64,000 bases of DNA, from assembly GCA_030544215.1 (NCBI GenBank), contig JARZZO010000014.1:40329734-40393733 (forward strand). Reading direction: 5' to 3'. The stretch is from Zantedeschia hybrid cultivar. Taxonomy: Eukaryota > Streptophyta > Magnoliopsida > Alismatales > Araceae. Below the pieces are notes generated by a model. It ran no database searches. It was given only the letters and a program-made list of their open reading frames with translations, and was not told the DNA's origin. A program made the position numbers and the translations under genes. This document shows positions 36,824 to 46,644 of this stretch, piece after piece (position 1 is the first letter of the stretch; every line of letters starts with the position of its first letter).

Positions 36824-39800
36824 TCAATCACCTTTATACAATAAGCCTATAGACTCTAGGTGACGCTCAAACACAATTTGAGCCAACGGCTTTGTCAGTG
36901 GATCTGCTACATTGTCGACGGATGGAACTCTTTCCACTACTACATCTCCTCTAGATATGATCTCTCTGATAAGATGAAAGCGCCTTAGAATATGCTTCGA
37001 TTTCTGATGAGACTGCGGCTCTTTCGCTTGCGCAATCGCTCCATTGTTGTCGCAAAACAACAGAACAGGCTCACAGATGCTGGGAACTACGCCGAGGTCG
37101 GTGATGAATTTCTTCAACCACACTGCTTCCTTGGCAGCTTCAGCTGCAGCGATGTACTCAGCTTCAGTCGTCGAATCTGCAGTGGTTACTTGCTTGGAAC
37201 TCTTCCAGCACACTGTGCCTCCATTCAAAGTAAACACGAATCCAGATGTTGACTTGCTATCATCTGGATCTGACTGGAAACTCGAGTCATTAAAGCCTCG
37301 CAGTTTCAAGTCACATCCTCCATAGACAAGAAACATATCCTTAGTTCTTCTCAAGTACTTAAGGATACATTTCACTGCCTTCCAGTGCTCTTCGCCTGGA
37401 TCAGCCTGAAATCTGCTTGTAACACTTAGAGAAAATGCAACATCAGGCCGTGTACATAGCATGGCATACATAGTAGATCATATGGCAGAGGCATAGGGTA
37501 TTCTATCCATGAGTGCCCTCTCATCATGAGTCTTAGGAGACTGCTCCTTTGAGAGACTGATTCCATGTCTCATCGGTGTGAGACCTCTCTTGGAATTTTC
37601 CATACCAAACCTTTTGACTATGGTATCTATGTACAAGGATTGGGTCATTCCAAGCACCCTCTTTGATCTATCTCTATAGATCCATATTCCCAATACGTAG
37701 GATGCTTCTCCCAAATCCTTCATAGAGAAGTTTTTCGACAGCCAGATCTTAACTGATGACATCATAGCTATATCATTCCCAATGAGTAGTATGTCATCTA
37801 CGTAAAGAACTAGAAAAGTGACTGCACTCCCATTGGTCTTCTTGTACACACAAGGCTCATCTTCATTCTTAATGAAGTCATAAGACTTGACAGCCTCGTC
37901 AAATCTTATATTCCAGCTCCGGGAAGCCTGCTTCAGTCCATAAATGGACATCTGAAGCTTGCACACTTTATCTAAAGATTCTTTGGATGTGAAACCTTTT
38001 GGTTGTATCATATATACCTCTTCCTCAAGGTTACAATTGAGGAAGGCAGTCTTCACATCCATCTGCCAGATTTCATAATCGAATTGTGCAGCAATGGCGA
38101 GTAGAACTCTGATCGACTTTATCATGGCAACTGGTGAGAAAGTCTCGTCATAGTCAATTCCTTGCCTTTGACGATATCCCTTTGCCAGTAACCTTGCCTT
38201 ATAAGTGTCGATCCATCCATCAGCACCGATCTTTCTCTTAAAGATCCACTTGCATCCAATGGGTACAATACCCTCGGGCAAGTCCTCCAAGTTCCAAACT
38301 TGGTTGGTGTACATGGACTGGATTTCTGAGTTCATGGCTTCTCGCCATTTCCCGGCTTCTGGGCCTTCTATGGCCTCCTGGTAGGTTCTAGGATCATCAT
38401 CCTCATTATATTCTACCTTAGACTCACCTTCAGCAATATGTCCCACATATCGTTCGGGTAGTCTAGGTAATCTACCAGATCTACGAGGCTCATGTATGTG
38501 TACCTGAACATATTCAGGAACTGATATCTTATCTGATGAAAATGCAGCTGTTTGGGGATTTGGAACCTCTTCCAGTACTATTTTACTCCCACTGTCCTCC
38601 TGGAGAAGGTATTCCTCTTCCAGGAAGACAGCTTTCCTGCCAACAAACACCTTTTGTTCACCAGGATGGTAAAAATAGTATCCAAAGGTTTCCTTTGGAT
38701 ATCCCACAAACCTGCATTTATCAGTTCGTGATTCCAGCTTGTCTTGATCTTGTCTCTTTACATGAGCAGGACAGCCCCAGACTTTAACATGTTTAAATTC
38801 TGGTTTCCTGCCTTTCCATATCTCATATGGAGTAGAGGCCACAGACTTGTTGGGTACTCTATTCAGTAGGTATGCTGCTGACTCTAGAGCATACCCCTAG
38901 AGGGACATTGGTAATCCCGAAAAGCTCATCATGGATCGCACCATGTCCAACAAGGTATGATTCCTCCTTTCTGATACACCATTCATCTATGGTATATATG
39001 GAGGGGTTAGCTGAGAAAGGATACCATTATCCTTTAAAAATTGTTTGAAATTAGTACTCAAGTATTCTCCTCCTCAATCTGATCGAAGAGCTTTAATACT
39101 CTTTCCTAACTGCTACTCTACCTCATTCTTGAACTCCTTAAACTTCTCAAATGCTTCCGATTTGTACTTCATTAAGTACATATAGCCGAATCTTGAGAAG
39201 TCATCAGTGAACGTGATGAATTATGAAAAGCCACCTTTGGTTTAGGTGGACATGGGACCACATACATCTGAATGTATTAGTTCCAGAATGTCCTTGGCAC
39301 GTTCTCCATGTCCAATAAATGAAGATTTTGCCATCTTTCCCGTAAGGCAGGATTCACATGTCGCAAACGATTCATAATCGAATGCAGTTAAGTAACCATG
39401 CTTGTGCAACTTTTGCAACCTGCTTTCACCAATATGACCAAGTCTAGGTTTACACAATTCTTGCTCTTCTTAAGAGCATTATCAATATGAAGATTATAAT
39501 AAGAAACATCTAACAGATATAGACCGTTGACTAAAGATGCCGAAGCTATTGATTTATTACCATAATAAATCGAACAACTTCTATTCTCAATAGACAACCT
39601 ATATCCCATCTTGTCCAAACAAGACACTGATATGATGTTCTTTATTATGCTAGGAACATAATAACAATCTTCTAATAGTAAGGCGTCTCCTGATGGAAGT
39701 CTGAGGTTTACTATCCCTACAGCAATCGCCGCAACTTTTGTGCTGTTTCCTAGCCTCAATTTCACCTTGCTTTTTCTCAGCTTACGCTTACTTGTCAGCA

Positions 39801-39843
39801 TTTGCACATCATGACAGATATGAGAAGCATATCCGGTGTCCAA
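36824..39843 (-). pseudogene. pol: C2 pol: protease, integrase, RT, RNase H (decayed)
   Basis: Coding order: protease DTGYASHICHDVQ (from 39843); protease C-terminal VPSIIKNIISVSCLD; pre-integrase region broken by a deletion of about 20 bases where C3 reads QAYMWHC; HKHGYLTAFDYESFATCESC and SDVCGPMST (39457-39242); a decayed integrase core; then a 454-codon frame (38842-37478) with integrase C-terminus and RT, including MDVKTAFLNCNL and an intact YVDD at 37793-37804; RNase H 37471-36824 ending LESIGLLYKGD. The two last frames are separated by a single stop region near 37475. RT and RNase H are better kept than gag and integrase. Confidence 0.88.
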
Positions 39844-39914
39844 TACTCAAGATGTGGAATCTCTAACTAACAAGTTGATATTTATCATATAGATATCTGA
39901 AGCTTCTGATAGCT

Positions 39915-40172
39915 TCATTTTTCCACGAGCTTTATCGTTAAGGAACTCCTTGCAGTTCCTCTTCTAGTGCCTTTGTCCTTCGATCTTATATTGTTAGCTA
40001 TGATCTCTGTGTCAAGGGCATCCAATGCTGGTTCAACAGGATGATCAGCTTCAAGGACAAAGTCAATGTGCTCATATCTGAAAACATTTTTTAGGTTTCT
40101 GAACCAATCCGAGTAGATCAGGTAAGTCAAAAGGGTATCAAGTATGCCGCGGAGTAGGTTATTCGATGACAT
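39915..40172 (-). pseudogene. gag: C2 shortened gag
   Basis: ATG at 40172 (MSSNNLLRGILD). After about 55 codons matching the Gag N-terminus (WFRNLKNVF...ALDALDTE) it jumps to IRSKDKG, which is the basic segment just before the zinc knuckle. About 170 codons of capsid present in C1 are missing. Most of the knuckle is also lost (joined at GGCACTAGAAG), with an H-stop-KRNC remnant in another frame. The capsid deletion and the TAG before KRNC are shared with C3. Confidence 0.8.
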
Positions 40173-40283
40173 AATTCCCTACAGGAGATAAGTAAAATCT
40201 ATTTAGCAGATGTTCAATTATTAATTTTTAAAACAAGACATAGTCTTTTGTTCAAGTTTTAACTCCCACTCATTTTCGACAGA

Positions 40284-40681
40284 CTGTATAACCCTCAGTT
40301 ATACAGAACGGGAGACGCCGACAGTCTCCTAGTGGGGATCAGAATCTCAATGACTTGCAGTACAACCTTGTGGATAGCACAACAAACTGATATACAATCA
40401 AAGAGCACCCAACTCATGAGACTTGCAACTCCTTGCGATATCTGATCATAGCTTCGGTCCCCAGAGGTTTAATGGCCTTGTGGATAGCACAACAAGCCAC
40501 TAATTCTGGTCTAAGCTAACCATCATTAATCGACGGGCATAGATTTGCATGCAGCTCTTGTGGATAGCACAACAAAGCTACATAGTTCCTCTACCCCGAT
40601 CATATAGGCATCTAATGCCATAGCCACAGTTTCTCCTCCCAATAAAATAGGCCTAGTGGATAGCACAACAAACCTATCTAA
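40284..40681 (-). other. C2 leader hairpin array upstream of gag
   Basis: Nearest gag: CTGTATAAC (40284-40292), loop CCTCA, GTTATACAG (40298-40306), and GGAGAC (40311-40316), loop of 7, GTCTCC (40324-40329). Further out, four modules at about 40355-40397, 40461-40508, 40548-40583 and 40645-40681 share the core TTGTGGATAGCACAA, itself a five-base stem with loop GATAG, though the outermost module reads TAGTG in one arm. Outer arms differ: CAGT/ACTG; TGGC/GCCA inside CCAGA/TCTGG; GCAGCT/AGCTAC; ATAGG/CCTAT. C3 carries the homologous array with different but still paired arms. Confidence 0.82.
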
Positions 40682-41529
40682 AGTGATTTGAATCCTATGA
40701 CTATAACGATGGTGGACCACGCGGTAAGTTCTTAACTACTTGCGTTACGGCTTAGAGTTTATCTGAAGGTATTTAGATAACTTTTATCTTGGTCTCTCCT
40801 AGGTGATAGTATAAAAATATATCGTATATATTTAGTAAATACTATACCTGCTTTGATTCATAATCAAAAGAAAAATAATACATCACATACATGTCTAGTG
40901 TGGTCATGGATAGCACAGTGGGTTTGACTGGAGCCAACAGTCAAACGCACGTACAATCTAACATAACAATTATATTAGATATTCAGCAAACACACAGGCA
41001 AAGGATCTACATCTTTTGGCCTTCCTGGTTGCAGTTGTGGATCGTCCTCGCTCCTTCCTCGGTTGCCTCGATCAGATTACAATAATTCTAGAATTACAAG
41101 TAAATTGAAGAAGGCCTTATGGCGAGTACAAGAGAGAGGGAGGTAGAAGTACATCGGAGTATGAGAGAGGAAGAGATACGCAGATCTCTATTCATTAACA
41201 ATTAATAAACATCCATCATTCATCCACGATCCACACAAACACATCATTCATCACATGAACAATTAAATAAGTACATATCCATGACCACAGTGTGTTTTAA
41301 ACATCCAATCAAGATATAGCGCATCACATGGCTAAAATAAAAGAGTTTTCAAAATAAATAATTTTGGCTTTCAAAAAAGCTGGGATCCAATCAAAATTGG
41401 TATTTGATTTTTGAAAAACTCATTTATTAACTTAACATGCAATTAGATCAAAATTTAAAACCAATAAACACACATCACATGTGCACACACTCCGAATTAA
41501 TAATTCTGGATTATTCCATGCTTCTAATA

Positions 41530-42055
41530 ATCTAACACTTAAATTAAACTCCATTAATAATCTAACAATTAGATTATTATTGACTAATCTAAGTCTTAGA
41601 CTAGTCCAATAAAGTTAATTAATAATTTAACGCTTAAATTAATAATCAACTATAATTAATTACTAATTACTAACCTAACACTTAGATTAGCCAATTAATA
41701 TTAAGTATTTGTTTAACTCTTAAACCAATAATTAACACTAACTAATTAATAATTAATTAATATAACTCTTAAATTAGATAATTAAATTTATCATTAATTC
41801 AACTATTAAATTAATGATTAACAATAATTGATTAAGGACTACTAATTTAACATTTAAATTAGTCATTAGAATTAATTATTAATTTAACTCTTAAATTAAT
41901 AACTAACTCTAAATAATTAACAATTAGATATGTTAATAACTAATAATCTAACAATTAGATTAATAATTATCAGGCACTAATTTTAACTCTTAAAATTAGA
42001 CAACTTAAGTTAATTATTAAATTAACACTTAAGTTAATAATTAACCCTAATTGTT
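41530..42055 (-). repeat. AT-rich array of three-base-loop hairpins in C2 leader
   Basis: About eleven inverted repeats in a row, each with arms of 8-13 bases and a three-base loop. Examples (plus strand): AATAATCTAA, CAA, TTAGATTATT (41556-41578); ACTAATTTAA, CAT, TTAAATTAGT (41841-41863); TTATTAATTTAA, CTC, TTAAATTAATAA (41876-41902); CTAATTTTAA, CTC, TTAAAATTAG (41977-41999). Arms vary from unit to unit but stay complementary. No coding sequence. Confidence 0.85.
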
Positions 42056-42189
42056 AAGATCTAATTGTTAATCAAATAATGATTCAAAATCATTAATAAG
42101 ACCAATTCAAATTTCAAAACTCTTTTGAACGTTTTAAAATTAAAATCAAATTTTAATTGAATTTTAAATTGAAATTGGGATCCAAATGG

Positions 42190-43088
42190 GATTTTAATGT
42201 GGGGTTTAAAACTGGCTAGGGCCCAGCCAGCAGGGAACCTGGTTCGAGCCCCTGTCTCGGCCAGGCCCGAGCCCTGGCTCGGCCAGGGGCCAGGACCCGG
42301 TGCACCCTAGCTAAGCCAGGTGCCTGGACCTGGTCCGGCCGGCCCGGTCCACGAGCGGCCCAGCCGCTCTCTCCCACCCAACGCCTTTCTCCCTGCAGAA
42401 AACCCTAGATGGGTTGCAGGTGACCACCGGCGGCGGGAAAACTTCAGGGCCCACAGTGGTCGGGTCTCCGGTGCCGTCCGGCCCCGGCGGACTCGCCTGA
42501 GGGCTCGCCGGCGACGCCCGGAGACACACACATGCAGCCCGAGCCCTAATCTGCAGGTGGCCAACGGCCATGGGAAGGGGAGGTAGGGGCCCGACGGCGG
42601 CGCCCCTCCGGCAGCTGGCGGCCGGCGGCCGGTCTCACGGTGCCGTCTGGTCCCAACTTGGCTAGTGAGCTCACCAGAAAGGGGCCAAAAGCACCAAGGT
42701 CGAGCCCCAAAATTATGTTTCCTGGTTTTTCATAAAACCCAAGAACAAGAAGAAGATGGGGGGTACTCCGGCCATCAACAGCGGCTCTCTGCCGCCAGCC
42801 ACCAGCCCCGGTGGTGAGCACACGCATAGCAGGGGTCTGGTTCTGTTCTTCAACAATTGGGAAGTCCGTACAAAGCCGCCGAGTGGCCCGGAATCCTCTG
42901 TTCTTCGTCCTACGAAGAACGCAAAAAAACCCCAAAATAATATTCGAAAATTGCAGAACATTAATCCGATTAATTTTGTGTTCATCATATGAACACAGTT
43001 CTTACAATATAATCGCATTCGTGTATGGAATAAATTCATGGAATTAATAAATCGGAGACCGAAACGGGAAGAGAAACAGTGGAACCTG
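42190..43088 (-). other. C2 leader, GC-rich segment next to the PBS
   Basis: About 700 bases of GC-rich sequence (42190-42910) with repeated GGCCAGG and CCCGAGCC words that can self-pair, then a perfect hairpin GTTCTTCGT, CCT, ACGAAGAAC (42899-42919). Frames such as 42935-42546 (129 codons) show no known domain, and the corresponding C1 region (33010-33610) does not preserve the frame. A non-coding leader or captured sequence is likelier than a gene. Confidence 0.5.
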
Positions 43089-43100
43089 ACTCTGAAACCA
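43089..43100 (-). promoter_or_regulatory. C2 primer-binding site (mutated)
   Basis: Minus strand TGGTTTCAGAGT, one base inside the 5' LTR. Two of twelve positions differ from TGGTATCAGAGC. Confidence 0.75.
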
Positions 43101-43101
43101 C

Positions 43102-44008
43102 TGTTGGGTTCTCGGGTTTCTCCGGATCTCACGCGCAGCGGAAAATAAAATATAAATCAGAGATCCGTTCCCGTTTCGAAAAACTAAAAATTACGATTAT
43201 CGGATAATCGATTATCACCATGTGCGGATTCGAATCCGCAACTGTTCGGTTCCGTCGGTGCGACACCGCAAGCCGCGCAAGCGCCCGGCCTCTAGCGAAG
43301 TCCACGCGATCTTCCTTACGACGGATATCCTCACGTTCCTCGTTCTTCGCAGCCCACGAAACCTCCGTCGGTCGCCACAACGATCGCCGCAATGCGCGGA
43401 CGATTTCCTGTCGAACGGGATTCGGAGAAGCGGCGGAGCAAATCTGGATCTATCTGGACGCCAGAGAGAGAGAGAAACAGAGGAGGGGCAGCTAGGGTTA
43501 GCAGCAGCTTGGCCTACTCAGCCCGTTCGCTATGTTTTATACTAACCGCGCAATTTTTCATAAAAACCCCCGGTTTGTATAAAACCCTCTTATTTATCCA
43601 TCGCCTTGAGAATCATTTGCGTGTGACCCTCTAGGCCCAATTACCAGTCCAGTTAATGGCCCAACAAGCCCAGTGACTTCTCACTGGCTTTATTAATCAA
43701 TTAATAACCCTTTATTAATTAATTAACCAATCGAATTGATGTCGCACATTGAATTCGACCGGGCCTCCGATCACGTTGGGTGCCAAGCAACACCACGTAA
43801 ACCCGGAAGGTAATGGGGTTAAGTAACCCACTCTTGGAACTTTTCCGCCGACAGTTACCGCATGGATATAATCCTTCATTCGTACAATACTCTCGAGTCA
43901 ACTCAGGGTATGGCGTGCTGTCAAACCCTAACCGGTCGACTCACTTGGATTGGATACCGTTGATAAATATCGGAAAACTCCTTTCTCGATATTATCGTCC
44001 AATCTTCC
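43102..44008 (-). repeat. C2 5' LTR, part 1 (to the GC insertion)
   Basis: Begins TGTTGGGTTCTCGGG next to the PBS and follows the 3' LTR closely until ATTATCGTCC (44000). Then AAT stands where the other copies have about 14 bases (GCCCTGGCCAGGGA), followed by the target duplication CTTCC (44004-44008). Confidence 0.88.
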
Positions 44009-44020
44009 TCTGATACCAAC
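44009..44020 (-). other. Extra PBS-like bases outside the GC 3' LTR
   Basis: Minus strand GTTGGTATCAGA: the two-base spacer GT plus ten bases of the PBS, located beyond the end of the 3' LTR. Beyond these bases the flank does not match the element's internal sequence (CTTCC versus GAATGC), so this is not ordinary read-through into a second internal region. Confidence 0.8.
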
Positions 44021-46555
44021 TGTAACGATCCGTCACCCTATAATCGGGGATCCGATTACTAAATGGGTACCGAATCATTAACTTGTAACCAAACCAGGAT
44101 CCGAGTAAGTTTGGGAAATAAATAATCAACTAAGCTAAACATTCACATCGCATTGAATTGAAAGGAAAATGCAGAAATTAAAAGTTATTACAATGCGACT
44201 CGATACAGCAAATAATTACATACTCCAACATAAAAGAAATGATTATACATACAGGCCAGAAATAAAGATAACAACTACATCGGGGCATACCCCGGAACAA
44301 CAGTCGACGACGCTCAGCACTCAGCCGCACAACCCTCGCTAGGTCTGCCTGGAGTCCTCACCTGAAAGCCGCAGGGGTGAGTCTCAACGAAAAGACTCAG
44401 TAGGGATCCTTCGATCCCCACTGCCCACACACACACACACCCACAAGTGAAAAGTACAGCAGGGATATAATAACCATGAAGAGACAATGATTTCCATGCC
44501 TACATCTCAATGTGAATCACATGCATTCAAAGTATAACTAACATGCATAACTCTAATCTATCAGGAAACTCGTAATTCGGCGTATCCTTAAAACATGTCA
44601 ACTTCACAACGAGAGTGGGAAACACAACGACCCGCTGAGACCAAACAGTAACCCCTCGGATAGCACACGAGCCACCTCGGCGGTCACTCCTTCCCTCAGC
44701 AAACACCGGCCCGCTGAGACCAAACAGTAACCCCTCGGATAGCACGCTGGCTACTCCGGCCCAACTGGCTCAGGTGGTTACTCCTTCCCCCAGCACGAGT
44801 GACACTCCAACGGTACCTCTCCGACACCGGTACAAGCTAGCTAACCCCGGGGTTCACCAGGTGACCCTCTCTACTAGGCGTCACCCCGCCACTGCTCCCG
44901 TCAGCGCTGTGTCCCTCCGCACCGACACAGGGTGTAGAACGCTACAACTGTCACTCTAGGTCCACCGAAACAGAAAACACGGCACGGTGCGATCCGGTCA
45001 CGGAGGAAGTCCACGGTCGCACGACACACAATGCAGTGCCATCCGGTCACGAAGAGTTCATTACATCAAGTATACTAACTGTATGCATTAACCGACTATC
45101 TAGCAGTGTAAACACATTTTACTGGCATGGATTAGTGTAGTTCTGGCTTGAATCGCGTCGCCCGAGGCCGACGCCATTCAAGCACCTTAAACTGGTTCAT
45201 GAAATACCGGCCTCAGAATCTGGCCTAAAAGGCGTCGACACCAGTGGTCGCCTTTTAAAAGGCGTCAACATCCTCAGACGCCGTTTACACCGAAAATCCA
45301 GGAATTCCAGAAAACATTAATCGAGGGATTTCTGCCTTAAAAGGCGTCATGGTGGCTCGACGCTATTCCAAACCGCGACGCCCACCCATGACGTCTTTTA
45401 GTCCCAGAATCCCCGAACTGACAGACCCTCAGTCGGGGTGATTTCCTGCCTAAATGGCGTCATGATGGCACGACGTCCTTCTGAAAGGCGTCGTCCATCC
45501 AGGACGTCATTTAGCGCCAGAGTCCCTGACTCCTGAAACCTCGAACTTGGGGATTTCTGTCCTAAAAGGCGTCGTACTGGCCCGACGTCCTTCTGAAAGG
45601 CGTCGACCATGCACGACGCCGTTTAGCGCCAGAAACCTGGTTCCCTGGTTCGATCCGAGGGTTCCTCCCTTAGCCCCAAATACCCCGAAAAAGCCCCAAA
45701 AACAGAGGGGAAAGAGGGCAACCAAAGTATCAATAATTCACATCACAGAAACTCCCATTCCCATCAAGGAAAAACCCCCTAACATGCTCATTCTACCCCA
45801 AAACCATCGATCCATAGCATGCTTTAAATGGGGAAGAAACATGATTTAGAACACAACACTGTGGGAACCGTCACCCTACCGGTTCTTGAACTCCTCCAAG
45901 CTCCGTGCCTCCGACCCGCCGCACCGTAGACCGCCGCCGGTACCCTCGAGGACGCCGCCACTCCACCGGGACGTCGGCCGCCGTCCGGAGAATGGAACGC
46001 CGCGAAGGAAGTGGTGGTGGTAGAGGTGAGAGGTAGGGAAGTGTTGGAGTGGAGGGAAGGACGAAGGGTCGATGTCGGGGTCGCCGGAAGGAAGGAGAGA
46101 AAGAGAGAAGGAGGAGCAAATGAGAGAAAGAAGGAGGGCTCTCTGGGTTAACCAGAGACTGGCTGAAACGCGTCGAGATGTACGGACGCCTATCAGTCGA
46201 TGTGACGGCTGCTCTGACAACCCTATGCGCAACGCTCTGACAGAGGTCTGAAACGCGTCTTCCATGAAAGACGCCGTTCAGTCGACAAGACTGGCGCCGT
46301 ACTCTGACAACCCAGAGTCGCAGTCTGAAAGGCGTCGTCCCTCACAGACGCCGTTCAGACGACATGTCAGGGCCGTACTCTCGCGACCCAAAGCCAGCCC
46401 ACGTGGCACAGGCTAAAACGCGTCAGCATAGCTGGACGCCGTTTAAACCGCGTCTCGCGGGCTCGACGCGAATCAAAACAGAGTCTCAGCCCCATTGGAG
46501 CCTGAACTACAGGGTCCAACCCCGAAATCCGGATCCGAAAGCCTCAGTCCTTACA
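44021..46555 (-). repeat. GC 3' LTR (full length)
   Basis: 2535 bases. Inverted-repeat clusters lie at about 45145-45640 and 46165-46480. It contains the full-plus-shortened tandem repeat at 44623-44797. Terminal hairpins: GAGTCT/AGACTC and GGGATC/GATCCC near 44370-44418, and CGGGG/CCCCG near 44280-44294. An AC/CA dinucleotide run lies at about 44425-44450. Confidence 0.94.
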
Positions 46556-46571
46556 TTCTCCCCCCCTTAAA
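46556..46571 (-). promoter_or_regulatory. GC polypurine tract
   Basis: Minus strand TTTTAAGGGGGGGAGAA-type purine run abutting the 3' LTR. Confidence 0.9.
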
Positions 46572-46644
46572 AGAATTTCGCCCCCGAAATTGCCTGTTAG
46601 AATAAACCAAGACAAAGCATGGATATACAAGTTCACAGGATAAC

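Noticed and set aside
40355..40681. Repeated cores with regular spacing, considered as a CRISPR-like array
   Set aside because: Only four repeats, each inside its own hairpin, in a plant copia leader; no cas genes and spacers are homologous between elements.
42311..42935. Several overlapping frames of about 85-130 codons in the GC-rich C2 leader
   Set aside because: They occur on both strands in one GC-rich block and are not kept in the homologous C1 block.
44426..44450. AC/CA dinucleotide run in GC LTRs (also near 360 in G0 as GT)
   Set aside because: A simple microsatellite common in these LTRs; no further structure.
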